The notes under the pieces are model-generated. The model was given only the letters and a program-made list of their open reading frames with translations. It had not been told where the DNA came from and did no database searches. Shown here in pieces: positions 43,565-53,912 of a stretch of 64,000 nucleotides of DNA. Numbering within the stretch: position 1 is the first letter of the stretch; every line of letters begins with the position of its first letter. Position numbers and translations under genes: made by a program. The stretch comes from RH-AL1 sp964244495 (GTDB lineage: Bacteria > Pseudomonadota > Alphaproteobacteria > Rhizobiales > Beijerinckiaceae): assembly GCA_964244495.1 (NCBI GenBank), contig CAXTIU010000002.1:348543-412542 (forward strand), in the 5' to 3' direction.

Positions 43565-44695
43565 ATGAGCGAACCCTCGGTCGAGACCGGCGCGGTCCGG
43601 GATGCCGCCGCCGGCGAGGGAACCGGCAAGATCCCGGTGACGGTGCTCACCGGCTATCTCGGCGCCGGCAAGACGACGCTGCTCAACCGCATCCTGTCCG
43701 AGCCGCACGGGAGGAAGTACGCGGTGATCGTCAACGAGTTCGGCGAGATCGGCATCGACAACGAACTCGTCGTCGACGCCGACGAGGAAGTCTTCGAGAT
43801 GAACAACGGCTGCGTCTGCTGCACCGTGCGCGGCGACCTCATCCGCATCATCGAGGGGCTGATGAAGCGGCGCGGCACGTTTGACGCGATCATCGTCGAG
43901 ACGACCGGCCTCGCCGACCCGGCGCCCGTGGCGCAGACCTTCTTCGTCGACGAGGACGTGATGGCGAAGTCGCGGCTCGACGCGGTCGTCACCGTGGCCG
44001 ACGCCAAGTGGCTCGCCGCCCGACTGAAGGACGCGCCCGAGGCGAAGAGCCAGATCGCCTTCGCCGACGTGATCGTGCTGAACAAGACGGACCTCGTCTC
44101 GGCCGCCGAAGTCGCCGAGGTCGAGGGCCGCATCCGCGCCATCAACCCCTACGCCACCCTGCACAAGACGCAGCGCTGCGCCGTGCCGCTCGACGCCGTG
44201 CTCGGCCGCAACGCCTTCGACCTCGACCGCATCCTGGAGCTGGAGCCGGCGTTCCTGGAGACGGAGGATCACGACCATGGTGATCACGCGCACGAGCATG
44301 CCCATCACGACCACGCCCATCACGACCACGCCCACCACGACCATGCCCATCACCACGAGGCACACGGCCACGGCGGCGCCAAGCACTACCACGACGAGGA
44401 CATGCACTCTCTCGCCCTGACGATTCCCGGCGACGTCGATCCCGAGAAGTTCCTGCCGTGGATCCAGGACTACGTGCAGCGCGAGGGCGGCGACATCCTG
44501 CGCTCGAAGGGCATCCTCGCCTTCAAGGGCGAGCCGCGCCGCTTCGTTTACCAGGGCGTCCACATGATGATGGACGGCGACCTCCAGCGCCCGTGGAAGC
44601 CGGAGGAGACGCGCAACAGCCGCATCGTCTTCATCGGCCGCAACCTGAAGGAGGACGAGATCCGCCGGGGCTTCCTGGCCTGCGCGGCGGCCTGA
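43565..44695 (+). CDS. CobW/COG0523-family metal-chaperone GTPase with His-rich insert
   Basis: 376 aa. P-loop GYLGAGKTT (30-38), the metal-binding CxCC motif at 83-86 in NNGCVCCTVRGDL, and NKTD for guanine. Between the GTPase and the C-terminal CobW domain lies a His-rich run at about 233-285 (HAHHDHAHHDHA and more) coded by a 15-bp tandem repeat. Such proteins deliver Zn or Co to target enzymes, often under zinc starvation (known of the family). GGAGA ribosome site; an AT-rich stretch (CCATATATCCCTATACC) about 60 bp upstream may be the promoter or a regulator site. A WD40 gene follows. Confidence 0.9.
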   Translation: MSEPSVETGAVRDAAAGEGTGKIPVTVLTGYLGAGKTTLLNRILSEPHGRKYAVIVNEFGEIGIDNELVVDADEEVFEMNNGCVCCTVRGDLIRIIEGLMKRRGTFDAIIVETTGLADPAPVAQTFFVDEDVMAKSRLDAVVTVADAKWLAARLKDAPEAKSQIAFADVIVLNKTDLVSAAEVAEVEGRIRAINPYATLHKTQRCAVPLDAVLGRNAFDLDRILELEPAFLETEDHDHGDHAHEHAHHDHAHHDHAHHDHAHHHEAHGHGGAKHYHDEDMHSLALTIPGDVDPEKFLPWIQDYVQREGGDILRSKGILAFKGEPRRFVYQGVHMMMDGDLQRPWKPEETRNSRIVFIGRNLKEDEIRRGFLACAAA

Positions 44696-44701
44696 CGCCC
44701 G

Positions 44702-45730
44702 ATGGCGGCCGGACCGACGGCGGAGACCCGGACCAGCTCGCTGACCGAGCACGTCGCGGCCTACGGGACCGGTGCGCCGGTCGCGGCGGCGGCCTTCCTC
44801 GGCCGGACGCCCGTCCTCGCGCGCGACGACGGGCACGTCGTCCTCGGCGAGCCGCCGGCGGCCCGCACGGTGCAGGCCCACGCGCGGGGCGCGATCCTGG
44901 TGACGGCCTCGACCGGCGGGGTGCTGGTGAGCGGGGGCGACGACGGCCTGATCGTCGGCACGGGCGCGGACGGCGCGACCCGCACGTTGCACGATGCCGG
45001 CGGCAAGTGGATCGACGCCCTCGCGGCGCGCGAGGACGGCGCCATCGCCTGGGGCGTGGGCCGGATCGTGGCGGCGCGCGACGCCAAGGGCGTGGTCAGG
45101 ACGGCGAGCGTGCCGACCACCGCGCGCGGCCTCGCCTTCGCGCCCAAGGGCTACCGGCTGGCGATCGCGCATTACAACGGCGCCAGCCTGTGGTTCCCCA
45201 ACGCGGTCGACGCGCCGCCCGACGTGTTCGAGTGGAAGGGCTCGCACCTGTTCGTGACCTTCTCGCCCGACGGGCGCTTCGTGGTGACGGCGATGCAGGA
45301 GAACGCGCTGCACGGCTGGCGGCTGGCGGACAAGGCCAACATGCGGATGAGCGGCTATCCCTCGAAGGTCCGCTCGCTGGCCTGGTCGGGCGATGGCGCG
45401 TGGCTCGCGACGTCGGGCGCCGACGCCTGCGTGGTTTGGCCGTTCCGCGACAAGGACGGACCGATGAACAAGGCGCCGCGCGAGTGCGCGGTGCGCGATG
45501 CCAAGGTGTCCCGCGTCGCCTTCAACCCCAAGTCGCCGCTGCTGGCGATCGGCTACGACGACGGCTGGGTGCTGCTTTGTCGGCTCTCGGACGGCGTCGA
45601 GCTGCTGGTCCGGCGCACGGACGGCGGGCGGCACGCCGTCTCGGCGCTGGCCTGGAGCGCCGACGGCGTCCGGCTGCTGTTCGGGACCAGCGGCGGGGAC
45701 GCCGGCCTGCTGACGTTGCCGAAACGCTGA
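44702..45730 (+). CDS. WD40-repeat protein
   Basis: 342 aa, soluble beta-propeller. Repeats are seen as LAFAPKGYRLAIAHYNGASLWF, FSPDGRFVVTAMQENALHGWRL, LAWSGDGAWLATSGADACVVW and LAWSADGVRLLFGTSGGDAGLL. It starts 6 bp after the CobW gene, a pairing seen across alphaproteobacteria, so it probably serves as a scaffold for the metal chaperone or its client (inference). Confidence 0.85.
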   Translation: MAAGPTAETRTSSLTEHVAAYGTGAPVAAAAFLGRTPVLARDDGHVVLGEPPAARTVQAHARGAILVTASTGGVLVSGGDDGLIVGTGADGATRTLHDAGGKWIDALAAREDGAIAWGVGRIVAARDAKGVVRTASVPTTARGLAFAPKGYRLAIAHYNGASLWFPNAVDAPPDVFEWKGSHLFVTFSPDGRFVVTAMQENALHGWRLADKANMRMSGYPSKVRSLAWSGDGAWLATSGADACVVWPFRDKDGPMNKAPRECAVRDAKVSRVAFNPKSPLLAIGYDDGWVLLCRLSDGVELLVRRTDGGRHAVSALAWSADGVRLLFGTSGGDAGLLTLPKR

Positions 45731-45819
45731 TCCGGCCGTCGAGCTGATCCGGCCGCGCGACCGACGCGCTCCCGCGGCGAAGATGGTAGGCTGCGGCGTC
45801 GTCAACGGGAATCGCCACG

Positions 45820-46326
45820 ATGATCGTGCGCCGCCTCGCCCTCTTCGTCGCGCTCGCCGTCGGCTTCGCGATGACCCAAGTGCCGGAATTCGTGGAGCAG
45901 TACCGCCAGCGCCTGGGCGGCGCGATCGACGAGCTGTCGGCCATCATCAGCCGCTTCGACGCCGACAGCGCCCAGCAGGGCCTGACCGAGGCCGGCGGCA
46001 TCGATCGCCTGAAGGCCAACGCCGAGCCCTTCGTGCGGCAGCGCGGCGAGCAGATGGGTGAGAACGTCGAGCGGCTGCAGAGCCTGCGCGACGGGCAGGC
46101 CCGCTTCAAGTCGGACGGTCCGGTGGCACGCCTCGCGACCTTCGCCACGCATTACGACGGGCGGATCGCGCAAGGCACCTTCCGGGACTTCGAGCCGGCG
46201 GTGCCGGCGTCGGCCGAGGCCTTCGTGCTCGGGCTCGTCGGCTTCCTGGGCGGCGGCGGCATCGTGCATCTGGTGGGCCGACCCTTTCGCGGGCGGCGGC
46301 TTCGCGCGAGGGAACGGGTCGCCTAG
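45820..46326 (+). CDS. DUF2937 family membrane protein
   Basis: 168 aa. N-terminal hydrophobic segment (LALFVALAVGFAMTQVPEF), a helical periplasmic part with YRQRLGGAIDELSAIISRFDADS, and a second hydrophobic segment near the C-terminus (AFVLGLVGFLGGGGIVHLV). This matches DUF2937; function unknown. Single gene with flanking spaces of 90 to 140 bp. Confidence 0.82.
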   Translation: MIVRRLALFVALAVGFAMTQVPEFVEQYRQRLGGAIDELSAIISRFDADSAQQGLTEAGGIDRLKANAEPFVRQRGEQMGENVERLQSLRDGQARFKSDGPVARLATFATHYDGRIAQGTFRDFEPAVPASAEAFVLGLVGFLGGGGIVHLVGRPFRGRRLRARERVA

Positions 46327-46466
46327 CGGCACCGGCCCCGGTTCCTCGTCGGGGCGGCTTCGGCCGAGCGCCTGATCCGCCGCAGGATCGACTCGCGACT
46401 CGCGCCGTCGTGCCTGTAAGGTGCCGCGAAGGTCTTCGTTAATCGCGCGTGCGTACCCTTGCTGTG

Positions 46467-47744
46467 ATGTCCGATCATTACGACCGCCTCGAGAACCGGC
46501 CGTCGGCCGCTCGCGAAACGACGCTGTTTCGCGACCTGCGCCACGTGCTCGCGACCTCCAAGCCCCGCATCGCGGCCTTGCGCTCGCAGCTCCGGGGCAT
46601 CGACGTCGCCGGCCTGAAGGGACGGGCCGACCTCGCGCGCATCCCGATCGTTGGACGCGCCGGCCGCGAGCCGGACGAGACGCCGGCGACGTCGTCCGGC
46701 GGCCTGGCGGCGATGCGCTCGAGCGGGCTCAAGCAGGCGTTCATGGTCCAGGCGACGGGCGGCGCCCTCCTGTGTCCAGAGGGGCAAGCGAAGGATTGGT
46801 GGGGCATGGGCCGCGCCCTCCACGCGGCGGGCCTGCGACGCGGCACGCTGGTTCTCAACTGCTTCCCCTACGACCTCGAGCCGCACGGCCACATGGTGGC
46901 GTCGGGCGCCGCCGCCGTCGGCGCGCCGGTGGTGCCGGCCGGCGCGGCCGGCCTTGAAAGCAAGGCGGAGGTCGTGCGCCGCTTGCGCCCAGGCTTCTTC
47001 TGCGGCTCGGCTCCGGAGCTGAGGGCCCTGCTCGATCTATGCGCCGAGCGGGGCATCGACGCGGGATGCATCGGCAAGGCCCTGGTGATGGGGGCGTTGA
47101 CGGCCGGGCTGCGGCACGAACTCGTCCTGAGGGGCGTGGCGGCGAGGACCGCCTTCGCCCTGCCGGCGTTCGGCGTCGTCGCCTACGAGAGCGACACGCC
47201 CGACGCCCTGACGCTCAACGAGGGGCTGGTCTGCGAGATCGTCGATGGCGGCACCGGCCAGCCCGTCGCGCGGGGGCAGCCCGGCGCGATCGTGCTGACG
47301 CGGATCGACGGCAACTATCCCCTTCTGCGCCATGCCATCGGCGCGTCGTCGGCGGTGCTGACCCAGCCCGCCACGTGCGGCCGCACCAACATGCGCATCA
47401 AGCCGCCGCAGCCGCTCACCGACAGGACGCCCGCCGACCTGCTGCCGGCGGGCACCTCGTCGGAGGTCGGCCGGCGCACGCTCGCCGCCCACCTCCGCGA
47501 CATCGCCGTGCGACACCCGAAGCTCGGGCGCATGCGCCTCGACACCCGGCACCGGCGCGACGAGGAGGCGCCGCACCTCACGGTGGAGCACGGGGGCGGC
47601 GACGCGCCCGCCGCGCCGATGGCGGAGACGCTCCGCATCGTCGCCAGCCTTCGCGGCACCTTCGAGTTCGTCGCGCCGGGCACGCTCGGCGACCTGGACA
47701 CGCTCATTGACGACGAGGGCGTCGACGAGCGGCGGCGGAAGTGA
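46467..47744 (+). CDS. Degenerate ANL-superfamily (PaaK-like) protein
   Basis: 425 aa. The order of elements follows phenylacetate-CoA ligase: GRALHAAGLRRGTLVLNCFPYDLEPHGHMVASGAAAVGAPVVPAG, PGFFCGSAPELRALLDLC, then a late-domain stretch with ILTRIDGNYPLLRHAIGASS. The ATP-binding P-loop is replaced (VQATGGALLCPE instead of SSGTTG) and no YGxTE motif is seen, so it is unlikely to be a normal ligase. Its stop overlaps the thiD start (GTGA), so the two are co-translated. A GTG six codons upstream is an alternative start. Confidence 0.6.
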   Translation: MSDHYDRLENRPSAARETTLFRDLRHVLATSKPRIAALRSQLRGIDVAGLKGRADLARIPIVGRAGREPDETPATSSGGLAAMRSSGLKQAFMVQATGGALLCPEGQAKDWWGMGRALHAAGLRRGTLVLNCFPYDLEPHGHMVASGAAAVGAPVVPAGAAGLESKAEVVRRLRPGFFCGSAPELRALLDLCAERGIDAGCIGKALVMGALTAGLRHELVLRGVAARTAFALPAFGVVAYESDTPDALTLNEGLVCEIVDGGTGQPVARGQPGAIVLTRIDGNYPLLRHAIGASSAVLTQPATCGRTNMRIKPPQPLTDRTPADLLPAGTSSEVGRRTLAAHLRDIAVRHPKLGRMRLDTRHRRDEEAPHLTVEHGGGDAPAAPMAETLRIVASLRGTFEFVAPGTLGDLDTLIDDEGVDERRRK

Positions 47745-48556
47745 GCGGCTCGGTGCCCAACGTCCTCGCGATCGCCGGGTCCGACCCGAGCGGCGGCGCC
47801 GGCATTCAGGCCGACCTGAAGACCTTCGCCGCGCTCGGCTGCCACGGCATGGCGGCGATCACCGCGCTCACCGCGCAGAACACGCGCGGCGTCAGCGCGG
47901 TGCACCTGCCGCCGCCCGACTTCGTCGCCGAGCAGATCCGCATGGTGCTGGACGATGTCGACGTCGCCGCGATCAAGATCGGCATGCTCGGATCGGCGGC
48001 GATCGTCGAAGCGGTCGCCGGTGCCCTCGCGCCCTGTCAGGTGCCGATCGTCCTCGATCCGGTCCTGGTGGCGACGAGCGGCGCGACGCTCGGCGACGAC
48101 GGGGTGGTCGCCGCGATGCGAGCGCGCCTGTTCCCGCTCGCGAGCGTGATCACGCCCAACCTCGCCGAGACGGGCCGCCTCGCCGCCATCGCCGCGCCGA
48201 CGGACGCGCCGGCGATCGAGGCGGCGGCGCGGCGCCTCCGCGACGGCCCCGCCGCCTGGCTGATCAAGGGCGGCCACGGGACGGGCGACACCGCCGCCGA
48301 CTACCTGTGGGACGGCGCGACGGGCGCGTGGTTCGCCTCGCCCCGGATCGCGACGGCCAACACGCACGGCACCGGCTGCACCCTCTCGGCCGCCATCGCC
48401 GCTTACCTCGCGAGGGGTCACGTCCTCGACGAGGCCGTGCGGCGCGCGAAAGCCTACCTCGACGGCGCGCTCGCCGGCGCCGACCGCCTCACGGTCGGGC
48501 ACGGGCACGGGCCGGTCGACCATTTCGCCCGCTGGCGCCCGTCCGGCGCCCCTTGA
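47741..48556 (+). CDS. thiD: Hydroxymethylpyrimidine/phosphomethylpyrimidine kinase
   Basis: 271 aa ribokinase-fold enzyme phosphorylating HMP and HMP-P for thiamine synthesis. N-terminus IAGSDPSGGAGIQADLKTF, DPVLVATSGATL, and the anion-hole/catalytic stretch NTHGTGCTLSAAIAA. GTG start overlapping the preceding stop. No TPP riboswitch is visible upstream. hemH follows after 41 bp. Confidence 0.93.
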   Translation: MSGSVPNVLAIAGSDPSGGAGIQADLKTFAALGCHGMAAITALTAQNTRGVSAVHLPPPDFVAEQIRMVLDDVDVAAIKIGMLGSAAIVEAVAGALAPCQVPIVLDPVLVATSGATLGDDGVVAAMRARLFPLASVITPNLAETGRLAAIAAPTDAPAIEAAARRLRDGPAAWLIKGGHGTGDTAADYLWDGATGAWFASPRIATANTHGTGCTLSAAIAAYLARGHVLDEAVRRAKAYLDGALAGADRLTVGHGHGPVDHFARWRPSGAP

Positions 48557-48597
48557 AGCGGGCGTGGGCGCTGCGTCATCAGGGATGATGGCCGCAC

Positions 48598-49743
48598 ATG
48601 ACAGGCACGCCGCCGCCGCCTACATTAGGCCGCGCTGCGGAAGGGAACATCGTGCCAGCCGAGGTCGTCGCCCTGCATAAACCCGAGCCCATCGAGGCGA
48701 GGCGGTCAGCCGCCGCCCCGGCGCGGGCCGAGTTCCCGCGCGCGAAGACCGGCGTGCTGCTGGTCAACCTCGGCACGCCGGATGCCACCGACTACTGGTC
48801 GATGCGGCGCTACCTCAAGGAGTTCCTGTCGGACAGGCGGGTGATCGAGACGCCGCGGCTGCTGTGGTGGCCGATCCTCAACCTCATCATCCTGTCCGTG
48901 CGCCCGTCCGCCAAGGGCAAGGACTACGCCTCCATCTGGAACAAGGAGCGGGACGAGAGCCCGCTGCGCACCATCACCCGCGCGCAGGCCGACAAGCTCG
49001 CCGCCTGGCTGCGGGCCGGCGGCCTCGGCGCGAGCGGCGACGACATCGTCGTGGACTGGGCGATGCGCTACGGCAACCCGTCGATCAAGGGCGGCATCGA
49101 CGCGCTCGTCGCCGGGGGCTGCGACAAGTTCCTGCTGGTGCCGCTCTACCCGCAATACGCGGCGGCGACCTCGGCGACCGTCTGCGACAAGGCGTTCGAG
49201 GCTTTGGAGACGATGCGGTTCCAGCCCACGGTGCGCGTCGCACACCCGTACTTCCGCTCGCGATCCTACATTGACGCGATGGCCGCCTCGATCCGCGAAG
49301 AGGTCGCCAAGCTGCCGTTCAAGCCGGAGGTGCTGCTCGCCTCCTTTCACGGCGTGCCGCAGGAGTACGTCGACAAGGGCGATCCCTATCAGGCGCAGTG
49401 CATCGAGACTTGGCAGCGCCTGCGCCGCGCGATGGGGATGGACGCCAACGCGTTCCGGATGAGCTTCCAGAGCCGGTTCGGGCCGGCGAAGTGGCTCCAG
49501 CCCTACACCGACGAGACGATCAAGGCGATGGCCAGGGCCGGCGTGAAGACCATGGCTGTCGTGGCGCCCGGCTTCGCCGCCGATTGCCTGGAGACGATCG
49601 AGGAGCTGGGCGAGGAGAACCGCGGATATTTCGAGGAGAACGGCGGCGAGCACTTCGCCGCCCTGCCTTGCCTCAACGACAGCGACATCGGCATGCGGGT
49701 GCTGGAAGACCTCGTGAAGCGCGAGCTGGCCGGCTGGATCTGA
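48598..49743 (+). CDS. hemH: Ferrochelatase
   Basis: 381 aa. Inserts iron into protoporphyrin IX at the last step of haem synthesis. KTGVLLVNLGTPDATDYWSM starts the core; the catalytic histidine is in LASFHGVPQEYV and the acidic pair in GFAADCLETIEELGEEN. The first 50 residues are a non-conserved extension; a GTG at 48652 would remove 18 of them. It ends 1 bp from the convergent threonine synthase gene. Confidence 0.95.
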   Translation: MTGTPPPPTLGRAAEGNIVPAEVVALHKPEPIEARRSAAAPARAEFPRAKTGVLLVNLGTPDATDYWSMRRYLKEFLSDRRVIETPRLLWWPILNLIILSVRPSAKGKDYASIWNKERDESPLRTITRAQADKLAAWLRAGGLGASGDDIVVDWAMRYGNPSIKGGIDALVAGGCDKFLLVPLYPQYAAATSATVCDKAFEALETMRFQPTVRVAHPYFRSRSYIDAMAASIREEVAKLPFKPEVLLASFHGVPQEYVDKGDPYQAQCIETWQRLRRAMGMDANAFRMSFQSRFGPAKWLQPYTDETIKAMARAGVKTMAVVAPGFAADCLETIEELGEENRGYFEENGGEHFAALPCLNDSDIGMRVLEDLVKRELAGWI

Positions 49744-49744
49744 G

Positions 49745-50866
<1,122 letters not shown>

Positions 50867-51053
50867 GACCGCTTCCTTCGGCAAAGACACAGGGATGGAC
50901 TCGCGACCAGTAGCAGACGACCGTTCTGTCCGCTCCAGCTTTGCGGCGCGGGAACGCTCAACGGCGAGCGTCGCGGCGTGCCGCCGAGGTGAGGCTGGCG
51001 GTGCCCGGGTGCCGAGGATACCCTGTTCGCCGTGTCGCGACGGGGGAGATCGG

Positions 51054-52781
51054 GTGGCCAGCTTCAAGACATCGATGGCGGCGGTGGTCGCGACCGTCGC
51101 CCTGACACCATCGCTCCGTGCAGCCGACCTGCCGCCGATCGTGGGGTCCGGGGCCCGCGCGCTGCCGGTGATCGCGAGCCACGGCATGGTGGTGGCGCAG
51201 GAGGGCACGGCGGCGCGGGTCGGCCTCGAGGTCCTGAAGCGGGGCGGCAACGCCGTCGACGCGGCGGTCGCGACCGCGCTGGCGCTGGCCGTCACGCTAC
51301 CTCGCGCCGGCAACCTCGGCGGCGGCGGCTTCATGCTGGTGCACCTCGCTCACGGCGACCGGACGGTCGCGATCGACTACCGCGAGGTGGCGCCGGCCGC
51401 GACGAAGGCCGACGTCTTCCTCGACGCGCACGGCGAGGCGGTGCCTAGCCTGTCCCGAGACACCGGGCTCGCGGTCGGCGTGCCCGGCACCGTCGCCGGC
51501 CTCGCGCTCGCCCTCGAACGCTACGGGTCCGGGCGCTTCACCCTCGCCGACCTCGCCCGGCCGGCCGCCGCGCTGGCCCGCGACGGGATCGCCGTCGACG
51601 AGGATCTCGCCGACTCGCTGGCGGAGGCGCCGCGCCTCAAGCGCTGGCCGTCGAGCGCGGTCTTCCTCCACGCGGACGGGACGCCGCTGCGGAAGGGCGA
51701 CAAGCTGGTGCAGGCCGACTTGGCGGCGACGCTGGAGACGGTCGGCCGCGAGGGCGCCAAGGGGTTCTACGAGGGGGCCGTGGCGGCGAAGATCGCCGCC
51801 GCCGTGCGCGCAGCCGGCGGCACGATGACGGCCGAGGACCTGTCGAGCTACGCGGCGATCGAAAGGCCGCCCGTTTTCGGGACCTATCGCGGCCACACGG
51901 TCGCGTCGATGCCGCCGCCCTCCTCCGGCGGCATCCACGTGGTCGAGCTCCTCAACATCCTGGAGGGCTTTCCCCTGGGCGCGGAGGGCGCGAACTCCGC
52001 CGCCGCGATCCACGACATGGCGGAAGCGATGAAGCTCGCCTACGCCGACCGCGCGGAGTACCTCGGCGACCCCGCCGTCACGAAGGTGCCGGTGAAAGGG
52101 CTGACGTCGAAGGGCTACGCGGCGACGCTGCGGGCCACCATCCAGCCCGGCAGGGCGCGGTCGGCCACGGAAATTAAGGTGGTCGACCCTTCGCCCTACG
52201 AGAGCGACCAGACCACCCATTTCTCGATCGTCGACGCGGAGGGCAACGCGGTCGCCAACACCTATACGCTGAACCTCAACTACGGCGTCGGCCTCGTCGC
52301 CGACGGCACCGGCGTGCTGCTCAACGACGAACTCGACGACTTCGCCGCCAAGCCGGACGCCCCCAACTACTTCGGCCTCACCGGCGGCAAGGCCAACGCG
52401 CCGGGACCGCGCAAGCGACCGCTGTCGTCGATGGCGCCGACGATGATGTTCCGGGACGGCAAGCTCGAACTGGTCACGGGATCGCCGGGCGGCTCGCGCA
52501 TCATCACCACCGTGCTGGAGATGATCCTGAACACCGTCGATTTCAGGATGAACGTCGCCGAGGCGACGGCGGCCACGCGCGTCCACGACCAGCTGCTTCC
52601 GGACGTCCTGTCCGTGGAGCGGGGGATCAGCCCCGACACGATCCGGCTGCTGGAGGCGGAAGGCTACCACGTGACGCTCCACGACGCCTGGGGCTCGGCG
52701 CAGAGCATCGCGGTGGGCGACGGCCTGCTCGCCGGCGCCGCCGACCCGCGTCAGCGCGGCACGCTGGCGGTCGGCTACTGA
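51054..52781 (+). CDS. ggt: Gamma-glutamyltransferase (periplasmic)
   Basis: 575 aa. Self-cleaving Ntn hydrolase that takes the gamma-glutamyl group from glutathione. GTG start with GGGGGAG ribosome site, then a signal peptide (residues 1-25). The processing site is T387 in DQTTHFSIVD, which becomes the nucleophile of the small subunit. GNLGGGGFMLVHL, the substrate-binding arginine in DYREVAP, PLSSMAPTM and GSPGGSRIITT are all present. Complete. Confidence 0.94.
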   Translation: MASFKTSMAAVVATVALTPSLRAADLPPIVGSGARALPVIASHGMVVAQEGTAARVGLEVLKRGGNAVDAAVATALALAVTLPRAGNLGGGGFMLVHLAHGDRTVAIDYREVAPAATKADVFLDAHGEAVPSLSRDTGLAVGVPGTVAGLALALERYGSGRFTLADLARPAAALARDGIAVDEDLADSLAEAPRLKRWPSSAVFLHADGTPLRKGDKLVQADLAATLETVGREGAKGFYEGAVAAKIAAAVRAAGGTMTAEDLSSYAAIERPPVFGTYRGHTVASMPPPSSGGIHVVELLNILEGFPLGAEGANSAAAIHDMAEAMKLAYADRAEYLGDPAVTKVPVKGLTSKGYAATLRATIQPGRARSATEIKVVDPSPYESDQTTHFSIVDAEGNAVANTYTLNLNYGVGLVADGTGVLLNDELDDFAAKPDAPNYFGLTGGKANAPGPRKRPLSSMAPTMMFRDGKLELVTGSPGGSRIITTVLEMILNTVDFRMNVAEATAATRVHDQLLPDVLSVERGISPDTIRLLEAEGYHVTLHDAWGSAQSIAVGDGLLAGAADPRQRGTLAVGY

Positions 52782-52800
52782 ACCATCGGCTCCGCCGGCC

Positions 52801-53634
52801 TCAATGCGCCATGAACACCGGCACCCGCGCCTCGGCGAGGATGTCGCTGGTGACGCCGCCGAAGATCATCTGGCGCAGCCGGCCTTCCGTGAAGCCGCCC
52901 TTGATCATCAGGTCGCAGCCGAGCTCGGCGGCGGTTTCGAGCAGGACGCGGGCCGGCTTGCGGCCCTGCTCGGCGACGGCGAGGACGCGGGCCGGGATGC
53001 CGTGCCGGCACAGTCCACGCGCGACCTGGGCGTCGTCGGGGCCCTGCGTGCGGGCACCCGGCACGGTCATGACGATCACGTCGCGGGCGCGCTGCAGGAG
53101 GGGCATGGCGAAGGCGATGCTGCGGGCCGTCTCCACGCTGCGGTTCCAGGCGATCGCGATGCTCGACCCGATCGTGGTCGGCGCCTCCGGCGGAACGATG
53201 AGCAGCGGTCGCCCGCTCTCGAAGAGGGCGCCCTCCAGCGTCGAGGAGCGCGGCTCGTGCGAGCCCGCGCCGGGGCGCCCGACCACCAGGATGTCAAAGG
53301 TCCGGCCGTAGGCCCCGACGCCGGCCGGCGAGACCAGCGCCTCGCCCAGCCAGCTGAAGCTCGGGCCGGCGACCTCTTTCGACCGGCGCGGCACCCCGCG
53401 GCTCGCCATGAAGCCCTCGAACGTGTCGGCGGCGTGCTTGAGCATGGCGCGCCGGGTCTTGTCGTCGAAGATGACGCCGCTCATCGAGAAGTCGGCCGCG
53501 ATCATGTCCGCCGTGTCGGGTCCGAGCGGGACGCCCTCGATGGTGGACGCGAAAGGCTGCGCGAAGAGCAGCGCGGTCGACAGCACCGCATCCATGCGGT
53601 CGTGGTCCTCGACCGGCACCAGGATCGATCTCAC
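52801..53634 (-). CDS. Universal stress protein, tandem UspA
   Basis: 277 aa with two UspA-like domains. Domain 1 starts RSILVPVEDHDRMDAVL; domain 2 starts SIAIAWNRSVETARSI and ends with GGFTEGRLRQMIFGGVTSDILAEARVPVFMAH, the G-2x-G-9x-G nucleotide-binding pattern. GTG start with a GGAGGAG ribosome site. Role in general stress survival is known for the family only. Confidence 0.87.
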   Translation of the reverse strand: MRSILVPVEDHDRMDAVLSTALLFAQPFASTIEGVPLGPDTADMIAADFSMSGVIFDDKTRRAMLKHAADTFEGFMASRGVPRRSKEVAGPSFSWLGEALVSPAGVGAYGRTFDILVVGRPGAGSHEPRSSTLEGALFESGRPLLIVPPEAPTTIGSSIAIAWNRSVETARSIAFAMPLLQRARDVIVMTVPGARTQGPDDAQVARGLCRHGIPARVLAVAEQGRKPARVLLETAAELGCDLMIKGGFTEGRLRQMIFGGVTSDILAEARVPVFMAH

Positions 53635-53738
53635 AACGCTCCTCCTACGCCCGCCGCTTGCGGGCGTCATGATCGGACAGGAACCCGTAATTGGCCAGCA
53701 CGTTCGCTCGGGTGGGATATTTCCGAGGGGTAGAAGCC

Positions 53739-53912
53739 ATGACTGGGACCAAACGCGGCGACGATGCCGCCGACCACGCGCCCCGCCCGGTCGAACCCAA
53801 GACCGAGGGCAGGCCGGAAAGCCGGGAGCAGGAGGCGCCGAACTACGACGTGACGGAGAAGGGCGGCCGGTCGATCAAGGTCGAGGACGTGAATTCCGCC
53901 AACGACGAGTGA
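53739..53912 (+). CDS. Small hydrophilic protein, unknown
   Basis: 57 aa, highly charged (MTGTKRGDDAADHAPRPVEP, then KGGRSIKVEDVNSANDE), no hydrophobic segment. GAGGGG precedes the ATG. Possibly an intrinsically disordered stress peptide; no family recognised. It diverges from the universal stress gene and abuts the stop codon of the transporter operon. Confidence 0.55.
   Translation: MTGTKRGDDAADHAPRPVEPKTEGRPESREQEAPNYDVTEKGGRSIKVEDVNSANDE

Noticed and set aside
44270..44370. CRISPR-like or other structured array in the CobW gene
   Set aside because: The short repeats are in-frame codons for His, Asp and Ala with no spacers; no CRISPR array is present in the window.
47700..47760. TPP riboswitch before thiD
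   Set aside because: thiD starts inside the preceding coding sequence and no thi-box elements are seen upstream of the two-gene unit.
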